Assembly: GCF_015831345.1 (NCBI RefSeq)
Contig: NZ_JADWYS010000001.1
Location: forward strand, 3,748,618-3,812,617
Direction of reading: 5' to 3'
Length of the DNA stretch: 64,000 bases
From: Caenimonas aquaedulcis
GTDB taxonomy: Bacteria > Pseudomonadota > Gammaproteobacteria > Burkholderiales > Burkholderiaceae_C
Shown here one piece after another: positions 18,854 through 26,692 of the stretch. How positions within the stretch are numbered: position 1 is the first letter of the stretch; each line of letters starts with the position of its first letter. The notes under the pieces are model-generated. The model was not told the DNA's origin and searched no databases. It saw only the letters and a program-made list of their open reading frames with translations. A program made the translations under genes and the position numbers.

Positions 18854-18964
18854 CCGGACGCAGAATTCGCAGAGGTTACGCAGAAGAAGCCCAGAAAGAA
18901 CCAAAATGCGTTTGCATTGTTCTTGTCTTCTTTCTGCGTAACTTCTGCGGATTCTGCGTCCGGT
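18854..18964. repeat. Long imperfect inverted repeat (REP/MITE-like hairpin element)
   Basis: The left arm (about 18854-18889, beginning CCGGACGCAGAATTCGCAGA) and right arm (about 18927-18964, ending CTGCGGATTCTGCGTCCGG) are complementary over about 36 bp with two mismatches and one bulge. The interior folds further (AATGC GTTT GCATT), so nearly the whole 111 nt can form one hairpin. Each arm also has CGCAGA repeated three times at about 9-11 nt spacing. It is markedly AT-richer than the flanking genes. There is no T tract or ORF. It looks like a dispersed intergenic palindrome rather than a terminator. Confidence 0.75.
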
Positions 18965-19013
18965 TCCCAAGAGGTCGCCGCCTCGGCAACGGCTAAGTAC
19001 ACTGGCATCAACC

Positions 19014-21104
19014 ATGACCCAGATCCTGGTCGTCGAGGACGACGACGCCATTCGCAACAACATCATCCGGCTGCTCAAGCTGGAGGGGTTCGAGATCGCC
19101 TCGGCGATCAACGGGCGCGAGGGGCTGGAGCAGGTGCGACGGGCCAGGCCGGACATCGTGATCTCCGACGTGAGCATGCCGGAGATGGACGGCTTCGAGA
19201 TGCTCGAAGCGATCCGCGCGGACCGTGAGCTTGCGGCCACCTCGGTCATGCTGCTCACCGCCCTCGACGACCGCGCCAGCATGCGCCGCGGGATGACGGC
19301 CGGCGCGGACGACTACCTCGCCAAGCCTTTCACTCGCGTCGAACTGCTGGACGCGCTGCAGGGCCTCATGAAGAAGAAGGGGCGCATCGAGCACTCGATC
19401 GAATCGGCCGTGAAGGCGCGCGAGGATTACCTGCGCCAGGCTTTCACCGAGAGCATGGGCGGGCGAGACGCGCCGGCGGGGCGCTTCGACCTCGGGGCGC
19501 CGCAGGGCGCCGTGGCCGACCAGGTGCTGGGCGCGACGGTGCTCTTCGCCGATATCCGCGGCTTCACCTCCCTGGCCGAAAAGCTCGACTCGCGCGAAGT
19601 GGCCGAGCTGCTGACGCAATATTTCGAACGCGTCTGCGACCCCGTCCTCAAGAACGGGGGGCGGCACCTGAAGTTCATCGGCGACGGCATGATGGCCGTC
19701 TTCGCCGATACCTTGAGCGGGGGCTCGCCCTTGCCGGCCGCGCGGCGGGCGATTTCGGCCGCCCTCGGCATGGCGCTGGCGACGCACGAGTTCCGCGCGT
19801 GGATCGACAGGCGTTTCGACCAGCGCGGACTGCCGCCCTTCGCCATCGGCGTGGGCCTGCATGCGGGCGAGGTGACGATCTGCCGCCTCGGCACCATCCA
19901 GAACAAGGAGACGACACCGATCGGCGAGACCGTGAACGTCGCCGCGCGCCTGGAATCCGCGAGCAAGGAACTGGGCTGGACGGTGGTCGCGAGCAGCGCG
20001 GTCATGTCCGAAGCCGGCGAGGGCATCCAGACGGGCGGCATGACGTCGCTCGCCGTGCGGGCGAACAACGGCTACGTGGACGTGGCCGAGATCATCGGCC
20101 TGGTCACCAACCTGGACGACAAGCGCCACGGCATGGCGACGCTCACGGAGCGCGCCGACGAAGTGCGCGATGCGGTGCAGGTCAACTCGGAGATCACCGC
20201 CCGCGCGGTGAAGGGGGCGCTGCAGTCCAAGCTCTCGGCCTTCAAGGAGCACCAGTTCGAAGCCGGGCAGGAGCCGCCCCGCCTGAAGGGCTACCGGCTG
20301 TCGCGCAAGATCGGCGCGGGCGGCATGACGGAGGTCTACCTCGCCGTGCGCGAGTCCGACGGCCTGCCGGTGGTGCTGAAGGTGCTGGACGCGAGCGGCA
20401 AGGGCGTGAGCGAGCACCTGTCGCGCTTCATCCAGGAGTACACGCTGCTCTCGCGCATCGACCACCCGAACGTGATCCGCATCTACGACCAGGGCTTCAC
20501 GGACGACCACGCGTACATCGCGATGGAATATTTCGAGCAGGGCGACCTGCGCGCGGAGATCACGGCCGGCATGAGCCAGCAGCGCGTGCTGGCGATCGTG
20601 ACGCAGGTCGCGCAGGCGCTCGACGCGATCCACGCGCGCGGCATCATCCACCGCGACCTGAAGCCCGAGAACATCATGCGGCGCGAGGGCGGCCGGATTT
20701 CGCTGGCGGATTTCGGGATCGCCAAGTCGATGCTGCAGGCGGAGAACATGGCGCTCACGCAGACGCGCCACGGCGACGTCGTGGGCACGCCCTATTACCT
20801 GAGCCCCGAGCAGGCGGCGGGGCACCCGATCGGGCCGCAATCGGACCTGTACAGCCTGGGCGTGATGATGTTCGAGATGCTGGTGGGCCACCGGCCCTTC
20901 CGCGCGGAGTCGCTCAACCTGCTGCTCGCGCACCACATCTCGGCGCCGACGCCCGCGTTGCCGCAGGCGCATGCGAGCCTGCAGCCGGTGGTGGAACGGC
21001 TGATGGCGAAGGACCCCGGGGCGCGCTATGCCACCCCGGCGGAGCTGCTCGCGGACCTCGACCAGCGGGCGCTGCTGCAAACTGTTACCGGCCCGGGCGG
21101 CTGA
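19014..21104 (+). CDS. Receiver / class III adenylate cyclase / Ser-Thr protein kinase fusion
   Basis: 696-residue soluble signalling protein with three complete domains. (1) Response-regulator receiver, residues 1-120: acidic pair at 9-11, phospho-acceptor Asp52 in SDVSMPEMDG, Thr82, Lys104 in AKPF. (2) Class III nucleotidyl cyclase, about 170-365: metal Asp180 (LFADIRGFTSL) and Asp224 (FIGDGMMAVF), base-selecting Lys220 and Thr301 as in class IIIb adenylate cyclases, transition-state Asn308 and Arg312. (3) Hanks-type kinase, about 425-690: GAGGMTEVYLA, Lys456, Glu475, HRDLKPEN (546-553), DFG (566-568), GTPYYLSPEQ. No membrane segment. All catalytic residues are present, so phosphorylation, cAMP synthesis and Ser/Thr phosphorylation all look possible. 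No dedicated histidine kinase is adjacent. The output is unknown. Confidence 0.92.
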   Translation: MTQILVVEDDDAIRNNIIRLLKLEGFEIASAINGREGLEQVRRARPDIVISDVSMPEMDGFEMLEAIRADRELAATSVMLLTALDDRASMRRGMTAGADDYLAKPFTRVELLDALQGLMKKKGRIEHSIESAVKAREDYLRQAFTESMGGRDAPAGRFDLGAPQGAVADQVLGATVLFADIRGFTSLAEKLDSREVAELLTQYFERVCDPVLKNGGRHLKFIGDGMMAVFADTLSGGSPLPAARRAISAALGMALATHEFRAWIDRRFDQRGLPPFAIGVGLHAGEVTICRLGTIQNKETTPIGETVNVAARLESASKELGWTVVASSAVMSEAGEGIQTGGMTSLAVRANNGYVDVAEIIGLVTNLDDKRHGMATLTERADEVRDAVQVNSEITARAVKGALQSKLSAFKEHQFEAGQEPPRLKGYRLSRKIGAGGMTEVYLAVRESDGLPVVLKVLDASGKGVSEHLSRFIQEYTLLSRIDHPNVIRIYDQGFTDDHAYIAMEYFEQGDLRAEITAGMSQQRVLAIVTQVAQALDAIHARGIIHRDLKPENIMRREGGRISLADFGIAKSMLQAENMALTQTRHGDVVGTPYYLSPEQAAGHPIGPQSDLYSLGVMMFEMLVGHRPFRAESLNLLLAHHISAPTPALPQAHASLQPVVERLMAKDPGARYATPAELLADLDQRALLQTVTGPGG

Positions 21105-21159
21105 TCCGGCCGCCGACCCCGCGGCGGCGAGGCCGGCCGGGGAAGCCTAGAATCGTCCG

Positions 21160-22620
21160 ATGATCTCCCGCGAACCCACCATCGAGCGCCTCGCCACGGC
21201 GCAGCGGCTCCTCCTCGAGCCTTTCGGCCTCAACGAATCCCATCTCTCCAAAGCCCTGTCCGAAATCGCGACGCATCGCGTGGACGACGCGGACTTGTAC
21301 TTCCAGTACACGCGCAGCGAAGGCTGGAGCCTCGAAGAGGGCATCGTCAAGACCGGCAGCTTCAGCATCGACCAGGGCGTCGGCGTGCGTGCCGTGAGCG
21401 GCGAGAAGACGGCTTTCGCGTACTCCGACGACATTTCCGAGGCGTCGCTGCTGGACGCCGCGCGCACGGTGCGCACCATCGCCGCCGGCACCGGCAAGGG
21501 CCGGGTGAAGGTCGGCGCGCGCAAGATCGCCGGCGCCCGCTCGCTCTACCACGGCCTCGACCCGATCGCCTCGCTCGACAGCACGGCCAAGGTCCAGCTG
21601 CTCGAACGCGCCGAGAAGCTCGCGCGCTCCAAGGACCCGCGCGTCGCGCAGGTGATGGCGGGCCTCGCGAGCGAATACGACGTCGTGATGGTCGCGCGCG
21701 CGGACGGCACGCTCGCCGCGGACGTGCGGCCGCTGGTGCGCCTGTCCATCACGGTGATCGCCGAGCAGAACGGGCGCCGCGAGGTGGGCTCGGGCGGGGG
21801 CGGCGGGCGTTTCGGCCTGGAGTATTTCAGCGACGAGCAGGTGGAGTCGTACGTCGACGACGCCGTGCGCGCGGCGCTCACCAACCTCGAGTCGCGGCCC
21901 GCGCCGGCCGGCGAGATGACGGTCGTGCTCGGCTCCGGCTGGCCCGGCATCCTGCTGCACGAGGCCATCGGCCACGGGCTGGAGGGCGACTTCAACCGCA
22001 AGGGCTCGAGCGCGTTTTCGGGCCGCGTGGGCAAGCGCGTCGCGGCCAAGGGCGTCACCGTGCTGGACGACGGCACCATCGCCGACCGGCGGGGCTCCCT
22101 CAACGTGGACGACGAAGGCAACCCGAGCCAGCGCAACGTGCTGATCGAGGACGGCATCCTGCGCGGCTACATCCAGGATTCGCTCAACGCGCGCCTGATG
22201 GGCGTCGCGCCCACGGGCAATGGCCGCCGCGAGAGCTACGCGCACGTGCCCATGCCGCGCATGACCAACACCTACATGCTCGGCGGCGACAAAGTCCCCG
22301 AAGAAATCGTGGCGAGCATCAAGAAGGGCCTGTACGCGACCAATTTCGGCGGCGGGCAGGTGGACATCACCTCGGGCAAGTTCGTGTTCTCCGCGAGCGA
22401 AGCCTACTGGGTGGAAAACGGGAAGATCCTCTATCCCGTCAAGGGCGCGACCATCGTGGGCAATGGCCCGGACGCACTCACGCGCGTGACGATGGTCGGC
22501 AACGACATGAAACTGGACACCGGCGTGGGCACCTGCGGCAAGGAAGGCCAGAGCGTGCCGGTGGGCGTGGGCCAGCCGACGCTGCGCATCGACGGGCTGA
22601 CCGTCGGCGGCACGGCCTGA
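21160..22620 (+). CDS. tldD: TldD, metalloprotease subunit
   Basis: Catalytic subunit of the TldD/TldE (PmbA) metalloprotease that degrades unfolded peptides and matures microcin-type precursors. 486 residues. The zinc motif HExxxH is seen as [13 protein letters not shown], with downstream GTCGKEGQ and the conserved YSYGG-free TldD core. The partner tldE/pmbA is not in the window, as is common when the two genes are unlinked. A TAGAAT box (21148-21153) ends 6 nt before the ATG and there is no Shine-Dalgarno, suggesting a leaderless transcript. Confidence 0.95.
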   Translation: MISREPTIERLATAQRLLLEPFGLNESHLSKALSEIATHRVDDADLYFQYTRSEGWSLEEGIVKTGSFSIDQGVGVRAVSGEKTAFAYSDDISEASLLDAARTVRTIAAGTGKGRVKVGARKIAGARSLYHGLDPIASLDSTAKVQLLERAEKLARSKDPRVAQVMAGLASEYDVVMVARADGTLAADVRPLVRLSITVIAEQNGRREVGSGGGGGRFGLEYFSDEQVESYVDDAVRAALTNLESRPAPAGEMTVVLGSGWPGILLHEAIGHGLEGDFNRKGSSAFSGRVGKRVAAKGVTVLDDGTIADRRGSLNVDDEGNPSQRNVLIEDGILRGYIQDSLNARLMGVAPTGNGRRESYAHVPMPRMTNTYMLGGDKVPEEIVASIKKGLYATNFGGGQVDITSGKFVFSASEAYWVENGKILYPVKGATIVGNGPDALTRVTMVGNDMKLDTGVGTCGKEGQSVPVGVGQPTLRIDGLTVGGTA

Positions 22621-22645
22621 GCGCGGGCGGGAGGAAGCGGCGAAC

Positions 22646-23203
22646 ATGGCGAGCAAGCCCCGCCTTCCCATCGACCCGACCACCAACCTGCCCAGCATCA
22701 ATTCGTTCGGCGAGCTGAGCAACTTCCTGCGCAGCGCGGTCGCCGACGAGGACAGCCGCCAGCTCTCGGAGAGCATGGGCCAGCTGGCGACGCACGTCGA
22801 GGCGATCATCGCGAGGCTGCGGCTGAACCGCAACCGCACGGCCGTCGCGCCCATGCTGGTCGACATGCTCACGGTGCTGCGCTCGCACCGCAACCTCATC
22901 GTGAACCTCGGCCTGCCCTGGCGCGGGCTGTACGAGTACGCGGGCTACCTGCAGGCGCTCAACAACTTCCGCGTGCTGATCGGGCAGTGGCTGCTCGATG
23001 GCGGTCCGCGCAGCATCGACCTGCTGGTGTCCGCCGAGGATTTCGAGCTCGTCGCGTGGCGCACGCTGGGCGAAGGCACCCTCATGATCGACATGTACGA
23101 ACAGGTGGTGTCGCGCCAGAGCGACGAGCCTTCCACGCTGTTCGACCCGACCCAGCCGCAGGTGGAGCGCGCCGTGCAGTGGTGGAAGAAGTTGCGGCGG
23201 TGA
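22646..23203 (+). CDS. Conserved-looking hypothetical protein after tldD
   Basis: 185 residues, soluble, mostly helical by composition; family not recognised. An N-terminal low-complexity segment (KPRLPIDPTTNLPSINSF) precedes helices rich in Leu/Arg, then a GLYEYAGYLQALNNFRVLIGQWLLDGG block and a C-terminal WWKKLRR. It has a good GGAGGAAG ribosome-binding site and follows tldD by 25 nt, so it is probably co-transcribed with it. It ends just before the aroG leader region. No catalytic motif or membrane segment is visible. Confidence 0.75.
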   Translation: MASKPRLPIDPTTNLPSINSFGELSNFLRSAVADEDSRQLSESMGQLATHVEAIIARLRLNRNRTAVAPMLVDMLTVLRSHRNLIVNLGLPWRGLYEYAGYLQALNNFRVLIGQWLLDGGPRSIDLLVSAEDFELVAWRTLGEGTLMIDMYEQVVSRQSDEPSTLFDPTQPQVERAVQWWKKLRR

Positions 23204-23229
23204 GCCGGGCCTGTGCTACATTCGCATCC

Positions 23230-23301
23230 ATGCATACGACTCGCGCGTATTTTTTTGGCTACTTCTGGCATCTCACGCCCACCGGCGGTCGAGAGATCTG
23301 A
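23230..23301 (+). CDS. Aromatic-rich leader peptide of the aroG attenuator
   Basis: A 23-codon ORF whose core reads AYFFGYFWH: three Phe, two Tyr and one Trp within seven codons, an extreme density. A TACATT box lies 7 nt before the ATG. The last part of the ORF contains CCGGCGGT (23282-23289), identical to the 3' arm of the downstream terminator, so it can pair with the terminator's 5' arm as an antiterminator. Ribosome stalling at aromatic codons would leave this segment free; normal translation to the stop would cover it. This is the classical amino-acid attenuation design, sensing charged tRNA-Phe, -Tyr and -Trp. Confidence 0.85.
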   Translation: MHTTRAYFFGYFWHLTPTGGREI

Positions 23302-23333
23302 GCGTACCCAGACAAACGCGAACGACTCCAACC

Positions 23334-23362
23334 AAACCGCCGGACCCCGGCGGTTTTTTTTT
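23334..23362 (+). terminator. Attenuator terminator upstream of aroG
   Basis: A perfect 8-bp stem, ACCGCCGG (23336-23343) with CCGGCGGT (23347-23354), 3-nt loop, flanking A-T extensions and a run of T to 23362. It lies 32 nt after the leader peptide stop and 50 nt before the aroG ATG. Its 5' arm is also complementary to CCGGCGGT at 23282-23289 in the leader ORF, giving mutually exclusive terminator and antiterminator pairings. Confidence 0.9.
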
Positions 23363-23412
23363 GCCCGACTTTTAGAAACCAGCGATTCTTGAAACCCGTG
23401 AAGGAGCAGCGA

Positions 23413-24534
23413 ATGACAGCCAAGACCACGGCCACCGAGGCCTTTTATGCGCACCCCGTCGACAAGACCAGCCAGACCGACGACGAACGCATCAAGGACA
23501 TCACCGTGCTGCCGCCTCCCGAACACCTGATCCGCTTCTTCCCCATCAGCGGCACGCCCGTGGAAACGCTCATCACCGAGACGCGCCGGGCGATCCACAA
23601 CATCATGGCGGGCCAGGATGACCGCCTGCTGGTGGTGATCGGGCCGTGCTCCATCCATGACCCCGTGGCGGCGCTGGAGTACGCGCGCAGGCTGAAGGAA
23701 GTGCGTGCCAAGTACCGGGACTCGCTGGAGATCGTCATGCGCGTCTACTTCGAGAAGCCGCGCACCACCGTGGGCTGGAAGGGCCTCATCAACGACCCGT
23801 ACCTCGACGAGAGCTACCGCATCGACGAAGGCTTGCGCATCGCGCGCCAGCTGCTGATCGAGATCAACCGCCTGGGCCTGCCGGCGGCCAGCGAGTTCCT
23901 CGACGTGATCTCGCCGCAGTACATCGGCGACCTGATCGCCTGGGGCGCAATTGGTGCGCGCACGACCGAAAGCCAGGTGCACCGCGAGCTGGCCTCGGGC
24001 CTGTCGGCGCCCATCGGCTTCAAGAACGGCACCGACGGCAATATCCGCATCGCGACCGACGCGATCCAGGCGGCGGCGCGCGGCCACCACTTCCTGTCGG
24101 TGCACAAGAACGGACAGGTCGCCATCGTGCAGACCAACGGCAATCGCGACTGCCACGTGATCCTGCGCGGCGGCAAGGCCCCGAACTACGACGCCGACAG
24201 CGTGGCGGCGGCCTGCCGGGACCTGGAGGCCGCCAAGCTGCCCGCCACGCTGATGGTGGACTGCAGCCATGCCAACAGCAGCAAGCAGCACGAGAAGCAG
24301 CTGGACGTGGCGCGCGACATCGCCAGGCAGGTCGCCGGCGGCTCGCGCAGCGTCTTCGGGCTCATGGTGGAGAGCCACCTCAACCCCGGCGCGCAGAAAT
24401 TCACGCCCGGCAAGGACGATCCGGCCCAGTTGGAGTACGGCAAGAGCGTGACGGACGCATGCCTGGGCTGGACGGATTCCCTGCAGCTCCTGGACGTCCT
24501 GTCCGACGCGGTCAAGGCGCGCCGGGCGCGCTAG
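23413..24534 (+). CDS. aroG: Class I DAHP synthase (3-deoxy-7-phosphoheptulonate synthase)
   Basis: First enzyme of the shikimate pathway: phosphoenolpyruvate + erythrose 4-phosphate gives DAHP. 373 residues, class I (AroF/G/H) type. Active-site blocks: VVIGPCSIHDP, EKPRTTVGWKG, GARTTESQVHRELASG, PIGFKNGTDG and VDCSHANSSK. Metal ligands Cys, His and Glu (MVESHL) are present. The ATG at 23413 is preferred because AAGGAG sits 7 nt before it; an in-frame TTG at 23389 lacks such a site. Expression should be controlled by the leader peptide and attenuator upstream. Which aromatic amino acid inhibits the isozyme cannot be told, so the symbol is by family. Confidence 0.95.
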   Translation: MTAKTTATEAFYAHPVDKTSQTDDERIKDITVLPPPEHLIRFFPISGTPVETLITETRRAIHNIMAGQDDRLLVVIGPCSIHDPVAALEYARRLKEVRAKYRDSLEIVMRVYFEKPRTTVGWKGLINDPYLDESYRIDEGLRIARQLLIEINRLGLPAASEFLDVISPQYIGDLIAWGAIGARTTESQVHRELASGLSAPIGFKNGTDGNIRIATDAIQAAARGHHFLSVHKNGQVAIVQTNGNRDCHVILRGGKAPNYDADSVAAACRDLEAAKLPATLMVDCSHANSSKQHEKQLDVARDIARQVAGGSRSVFGLMVESHLNPGAQKFTPGKDDPAQLEYGKSVTDACLGWTDSLQLLDVLSDAVKARRAR

Positions 24535-24557
24535 GAGCGCACATTCACGGCGATTGT

Positions 24558-24586
24558 TTTACAGAAGGTAACAAACCCTCTATATT
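24558..24586 (+). promoter_or_regulatory. Sigma-70-type promoter for the tandem paralogue pair
   Basis: TTTACA at 24558-24563 and TATATT at 24581-24586 are separated by 17 nt in an AT-rich island between aroG and the next gene. Predicted transcription start is near 24593, about 30 nt before the ATG at 24622. This is one of the better promoter matches in the window. Confidence 0.6.
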
Positions 24587-24621
24587 CGCAGCCGATAACC
24601 GTTCCGTCGGGATCGGCCGGC

Positions 24622-25632
24622 ATGACCATCGAACTACCTGTCCTGCGCTTGGGCCTGGCAGGGTTTTCCGCGCAACAGCAGGAGGCCCTGGGCGCAGCGC
24701 TGTCCGACGCGTCGGGCCACCTGCGCTGGGAGATCTCCGCGTTCGAGGAGGCCGATGCATGGTGGGTCAACGGGGCGCGCACCCATCTCGTTGCCGAGGG
24801 AACGATCCGCGTGCGGGCCGCGGCGCCCGGCAGCCGCGCAGTGCAGCTGCACCTCCCGGACATCGACCGGCCCATCGCCTTCGCGCTGCCGCTCGTCGCC
24901 AGCGCGCTGGAGCCCGGCTACAGCTTCGACCCGAAGTCGCCCGAAAGCATCGCGGCCATCCTGGCCGAATTCGAGGGCTGGCTCGCACCGATCACCGCGC
25001 AGTTCTGCCTCGCCTCCGAGATCGTGGAAAACCAGAGCGCGCTCGGCCGCGGCGTCTATGACTTCGGCGTGGGCGGCCGGCTGCTCGCCGTGGTGGACAT
25101 GCATGGCGAAGTGGGCGTGCTGCCGGGGCTCGATCCGAACGAGTTCGAGAATGCCGAGTGGCACCCCCGCACCACCAGGGCGCGCGTGCCGGACAACTTC
25201 ATCCGCACGACGCTGTCGCAGCTCATGTGGCATTACAGCGTCCGCACCCAGCGCGACCTGCTTCCCCGCCACTACCGTACCGGCCTGCTGTACTTCCGCC
25301 GGCCGCCGCGCCTGCCTGCCCGGCTGCTTCAGGACACGCACTTGCTGCTGATGCGCGAGCTCGCGACGGCCCCCGCGAGCTTCGAGGCCCTGCGCATGCG
25401 CACCGGCATGGCCGCGCCGCAGCTCGCGCACGCGCTCGCCGCGCTGTACTTCGTGGGCAGTATCACCTCCAACCCGAAGCGCGCCACGCCGTCGCCCGTA
25501 CGCCGGGACGACACCGAAGGCAGCCTGTACAGCCAGTTGCCCTCCGGGCTGGATTCGGTGTCGCCGGCCGAGCCGCCCCGCCTGCCGCCGATGCAGGATT
25601 TCACGGCGCCTGCGCCGATCGGGCCACGGTAG
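24622..25632 (+). CDS. Unknown protein, first of a tandem paralogous pair
   Basis: 336 residues, soluble; no family recognised. N-terminal region (about 1-55): RLGLAGFSAQQQEAL then RWEISAFEEADAWWVNGAR, a beta-alpha-beta-like order. Middle region (about 60-200) includes DIDRPIAFALPL, GVYDFGVGGRLLAVVDM and LPGLDPNEFENAEWHPR. C-terminal region (about 205-300) with RDLLPRHYR, LLLMRELATAP and GMAAPQLAHALAALYFVGSI looks like a winged-helix unit. The final 35 residues are Pro-rich. The next gene, 19 nt downstream, is a clear paralogue with the same blocks in the same order. Confidence 0.8.
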   Translation: MTIELPVLRLGLAGFSAQQQEALGAALSDASGHLRWEISAFEEADAWWVNGARTHLVAEGTIRVRAAAPGSRAVQLHLPDIDRPIAFALPLVASALEPGYSFDPKSPESIAAILAEFEGWLAPITAQFCLASEIVENQSALGRGVYDFGVGGRLLAVVDMHGEVGVLPGLDPNEFENAEWHPRTTRARVPDNFIRTTLSQLMWHYSVRTQRDLLPRHYRTGLLYFRRPPRLPARLLQDTHLLLMRELATAPASFEALRMRTGMAAPQLAHALAALYFVGSITSNPKRATPSPVRRDDTEGSLYSQLPSGLDSVSPAEPPRLPPMQDFTAPAPIGPR

Positions 25633-25651
25633 GGCGGGAAGCCGCATCGAC

Positions 25652-26692
25652 ATGTCGATCTCCGACCTGGACGACGTGGGCGTGCTGCCGGAGCAGCCGA
25701 TCCTCTGGCTGGGCATGGCGGGTTTTTCGGCGGAACAGCGTGCGCTGCTTCAATCCAGGCTGGTGCTGCCCGACGGCCATGCACGCTGGCGCGTCTGCAG
25801 TTTCGGCGAGGCGGATGCATGGTGGATCAACGGCGCGAAAGCCACGATGGCCGATGGCGGCCTGCGCGTCGCCGGGGGCGCGCCCACCGAACGGCCGCTG
25901 AAGCTGCATCTCGGCGAGGTGGACCGCCCCGTGGCTTTCGCGCTGCCGCTCGCCAGTGCCGGCGTCGACGCGCGCTGCACGTTCGATCCCGCGTCCGAGG
26001 CGAGCATCCAGGGTGCGCTCGCGCAGTGCGAAAGCTGGCTGTGGCTCACGCGCGCGGAGTTCGTGCTCGGCCGGCGGATCGTGCGGCGCGAGCCCGAAGC
26101 ACGACGCGGTGTGTATCACGTGAACCTCGCGGGCAAGCTGCTCGCCGTGATCGACTTCCAGCAGGGCCGCGCGGCCATCCTGCCGCGCGCGCACCCGGTG
26201 GACCTGTGGGAGGCGCAATGGGACAAGCGACCGGTCGGCGCGCACGACCTTCCGGAGAGCTTCATTCCTTCATCGCCCGCGCAGCTCGCGTGGGCCTACG
26301 TGCGTCGCACCGACCATGACCTGCTGCCGCCGCGCTACCGCGCCGACACCATCCACTACCGGCGCGCGCCCGGCGTTCCGCTGCGCTGGTTGCGCGACTC
26401 GCAGCTGATGCTGCTGCGCGAGCTGTCGGTGCAGCCCGCCACGCTGGCGACGCTGCGCCAGCTCACGGGCCTCGCGATGACGCAGATCGAGCACGACCTC
26501 ACCTGCCTGTACTACGCGGGCGCGATCACCACGAGGGCAGGCAAATCCGCGGCGCGGGACAGCGCCCGGCGCGACAGCGAGCCGAACCTGTCGGAGCCCG
26601 GGTTCGAATCCCTGTTGCGCGCCGATGCGCACGTGCAGCAGGCGAGCGACCTGACCGCACCCGCGCGGCTCGAACGCTGGCGTCCCCGCTAG
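25652..26692 (+). CDS. Unknown protein, second of a tandem paralogous pair
   Basis: 346 residues, paralogous to the preceding gene. Shared blocks: LWLGMAGFSAEQRALL, RVCSFGEADAWWINGAK, EVDRPVAFALPLAS, GVYHVNLAGKLLAVIDF, DHDLLPPRYRADTIHYRR and MLLRELSVQPATLATLRQLTGLA followed by YYAGAIT. The paired Trp with Asn-Gly (WWxNGA, 57-62) is the most rigid block. The C-terminal winged-helix-like region suggests DNA or protein binding; this is inference. It converges on mpl, with the stop codons overlapping by 4 nt. No signal peptide or membrane segment. Confidence 0.8.
   Translation: MSISDLDDVGVLPEQPILWLGMAGFSAEQRALLQSRLVLPDGHARWRVCSFGEADAWWINGAKATMADGGLRVAGGAPTERPLKLHLGEVDRPVAFALPLASAGVDARCTFDPASEASIQGALAQCESWLWLTRAEFVLGRRIVRREPEARRGVYHVNLAGKLLAVIDFQQGRAAILPRAHPVDLWEAQWDKRPVGAHDLPESFIPSSPAQLAWAYVRRTDHDLLPPRYRADTIHYRRAPGVPLRWLRDSQLMLLRELSVQPATLATLRQLTGLAMTQIEHDLTCLYYAGAITTRAGKSAARDSARRDSEPNLSEPGFESLLRADAHVQQASDLTAPARLERWRPR

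Noticed and set aside
20310-20345. Third glycine of the kinase loop replaced by Thr (GAGGMTEV)
   Set aside because: Small residues at this place are common in bacterial Hanks kinases, and all other catalytic residues are present.
19008-21080. A 690-codon open frame on the - strand opposite the signalling fusion
   Set aside because: Antisense shadow caused by GC-rich third positions. The plus strand has three complete domains with all catalytic residues.
23389-23412. Upstream TTG start for aroG giving eight more residues
   Set aside because: The AAGGAG ribosome-binding site is placed correctly for the ATG at 23413, and lies inside the extension.
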